64,000 nt of DNA from Caulobacter sp. FWC2 (lineage in GTDB: Bacteria; Pseudomonadota; Alphaproteobacteria; Caulobacterales; Caulobacteraceae). The stretch is taken from NCBI RefSeq assembly GCF_002742625.1, contig NZ_PEBF01000001.1, positions 3,472,001 to 3,536,000 on the forward strand. The letters run 5' to 3'. Position numbers and translations under genes: made by a program. This document shows positions 62,565 to 64,000 of this stretch, piece by piece. Numbering within the stretch: the first letter of the stretch is position 1; each line of letters opens with the position of its first letter. A model generated the notes under the pieces. The model was not told where the DNA came from. It worked only from the letters and a program-made list of their open reading frames with translations, and searched no databases.

Positions 62565-64000
62565 TCAGCTTGGCGGACAGAAGGCGTCGCCCTCGTTGGA
62601 GACCAGCGTGATTTCCGTGAATGACAGGGTCATGCGCCCGGCGGTGGACAGGACGAAGGGGGACGAAACATGCGTCATCTCCGCGCCCTTGGCCTTGAAG
62701 CAGGAAAGTTTGATCTTGGCTGTACGCCATTCGCCGCGTTTCACACCTGACAACGTTGACGTTACGTCTACCGTCGCCCCGCAGGATTCGCCACAGGCCA
62801 AACCCAGGGAAACCGGTTTCTCTGGGGACGCCTCCACCCTGTATCGGATCGAGATCGCCATGTCGCCGGTGGTCTGACGCGACAGATCCGCAGGCGGGCC
62901 AGCGATGGTAACGGTCCCACTTCCTTCACCGTTCCAAGTCGCCTCGCGTGCATTTTCTTGAGCGCCCGCATCGACCGTTTTCAGCGACACCGCTCCGGCG
63001 ACGGTCATCGTCCACGGCGCGGGGACGTGGCCGGCGACGAAATAGCGGTCCACATTGACCGCCGTCGACGCGATCCCGGCGTCTTCCGAAAGCTTCACGA
63101 CCTTGCCCGGCTTGGCGTAGCTCAGCCCATAGCCGTAGGCGAACTGCGGGTCGTAGGCCTTGTCGCCGACATTCAGCGGCTCCTGGTCGGCGCGCTTGGG
63201 CCACGAGAATGAGAGCTTGCCGCTGAAGTCGTGGCGCGGCTTGCCCGCCTTGTCGCCGATCAGAACGTCAGCGACGCCGCCGCCTTCCGAACCGGGCAGC
63301 CAGGCCGCGACGAAGGCGTCCGAGGCGTTGATCTCGGGATTGGTCCACAGCGGCCGGCCGCTGAGGAACACCGCCACCACGGGAATGCCCGCCGCCTTCA
63401 GCGTCTTCAGCAGAGCCAGGTCGGTCTTGTCGCCCGGCTGGTACTCGACATTGGCGATGTCGCCCTGGAACTCGGCATAGGGGTTCTCGCCGAACACCAC
63501 GATGGCGACGTCGGGCTTGGTCTTGAACGCGCCCGAGGGCGAGAGCTCGGCGCCGCCCCCGCCAGCCGCAAGCGCTTCCGCGATGCCGGCATAGATCGAC
63601 TGGCCGTTGGGGAAGTCGCTGTTCTTGTTGCCCGTGCCCTGCCAGGTCAGGGTCCAGCCGCCTGCGGCCTTGCCGATGTCGTCGGCGCCGTCGCCGGCCA
63701 CCAGCACATGGGCCGAGCTCTTCAGCGGCAGGACGCCGTCGTTCTTCAGCAGGACGAGCGACTTGCGGACCGCTTCGCGCGCCACGGCGCGGTGGGCGGG
63801 CGAGCCCAGAAGTTCGTACTTGCCCTCCAGCGGCCGCTTGTCCTCGAACAGGCCCGCCTTGACCTTGACCCGCAGGATGCGGCGCACGGCGTCGTCGATC
63901 CGCGCCATCGGTATCTGGCCGGCCTTCACCTGGGCGAGCGTGTTGTCGTAGAGGCCCTTCCAACTGTCGGGGGCCATGATCATGTCCATGCCGGCCAGAT
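62565..64000 (-). CDS. Glycoside hydrolase family 3 enzyme (partial, 5' end outside window)
   Basis: The C-terminal 478 residues of a GH3 beta-glycosidase. The window starts within the (beta/alpha)8 domain (AGMDMIMAPDSWKGLY). The second domain has REAVRKSLVLLKNDGVLPL, GTGNKNSDFPNGQSIYAGIA and IPVVAVFLSGRPLWTNPEI, with the general acid region AAWLPGSEGGGVADVL. A further beta domain of about 150 residues (EATWNGEGSGTVTIAGPPAD) resembles the extra carbohydrate-binding part of exo-1,3/1,4-glucanases. The nucleophile aspartate lies upstream of the window edge. Confidence 0.93.
   Translation of the reverse strand, partial: LAGMDMIMAPDSWKGLYDNTLAQVKAGQIPMARIDDAVRRILRVKVKAGLFEDKRPLEGKYELLGSPAHRAVAREAVRKSLVLLKNDGVLPLKSSAHVLVAGDGADDIGKAAGGWTLTWQGTGNKNSDFPNGQSIYAGIAEALAAGGGGAELSPSGAFKTKPDVAIVVFGENPYAEFQGDIANVEYQPGDKTDLALLKTLKAAGIPVVAVFLSGRPLWTNPEINASDAFVAAWLPGSEGGGVADVLIGDKAGKPRHDFSGKLSFSWPKRADQEPLNVGDKAYDPQFAYGYGLSYAKPGKVVKLSEDAGIASTAVNVDRYFVAGHVPAPWTMTVAGAVSLKTVDAGAQENAREATWNGEGSGTVTIAGPPADLSRQTTGDMAISIRYRVEASPEKPVSLGLACGESCGATVDVTSTLSGVKRGEWRTAKIKLSCFKAKGAEMTHVSSPFVLSTAGRMTLSFTEITLVSNEGDAFCPPS

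Overview
The window is high-GC alphaproteobacterial chromosome and almost certainly comes from a Caulobacter species. The main evidence is a recognisable podJ polar-organiser gene with CcrM-type GANTC sites and a CtrA-like site upstream. Supporting signs are a large TonB-dependent receptor, a PL10 pectate lyase, a GH3 glycosidase and several GGAAC-type extracytoplasmic-sigma promoters. Nearly all of the window is ordinary housekeeping and accessory chromosome. No tRNA, rRNA or CRISPR array was seen.

Layout. 0-9 kb: dgt (cut by the left edge), erpA, xth, a proline-rich membrane protein, kup, a LysE exporter, a Gfo/Idh oxidoreductase, a medium-chain reductase and kdsA. 9-18 kb: opgH with its own terminator, an RNase H-fold-like protein, a MATE pump, a stress-type SDR, a VOC protein, a ThuA protein, and a DUF2239/GIY-YIG pair. 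18-26 kb: a TonB-dependent receptor, an S41 peptidase, an Acg-like flavoprotein and thiC behind a TPP riboswitch. 26-34 kb: secreted RidA, YpfJ-type protease, a TPR protein, a D-cysteine desulfhydrase/racemase pair, a candidate small RNA, pectate lyase, sulfotransferase and SRPBCC protein. 34-44 kb: DinG-type helicase, Sel1 protein, the ligase-associated helicase/PdeM pair and a TauE/TIGR02186/DUF3429 operon. 44-50 kb: podJ, an MprF-like lysyltransferase and an acyl-CoA dehydrogenase. 56.8-64 kb: a thioredoxin-fold isomerase, a second acyl-CoA dehydrogenase, an SH3 protein, a PNPOx stress protein, a Crp/Fnr regulator, pyruvate kinase and a GH3 enzyme cut by the right edge.

The standout region is a 6.3-kb integrative element (about 50512-56831). 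A large serine recombinase has inserted it after codon 10 of the isomerase gene that lies between the two acyl-CoA dehydrogenases. Both ends carry a CTCG core flanked by 19-bp inverted arms with one mismatch, placed symmetrically 3 bp from the core, so attL, attR, attP and attB can all be reconstructed. The cargo is unusual: a stand-alone flagellin with standard D0/D1 ends and a non-standard 120-residue middle; a 58-residue eight-cysteine zinc-ribbon protein directly upstream of it; an XRE regulator divergent from that pair; a small HUH-type (HxH, YxxK) replication-like nuclease; three tiny unknown genes; and a second, small serine recombinase next to nested inverted repeats. The right end of the element also gives the broken isomerase a new start codon and ribosome-binding site in frame.

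A second notable feature is a 120-bp element made of paired inverted palindromes. It sits exactly in frame inside the DEXH helicase gene and adds 40 residues. A related inverted pair lies between two other genes at 12.4-12.55 kb and encodes the tail of the MATE pump.
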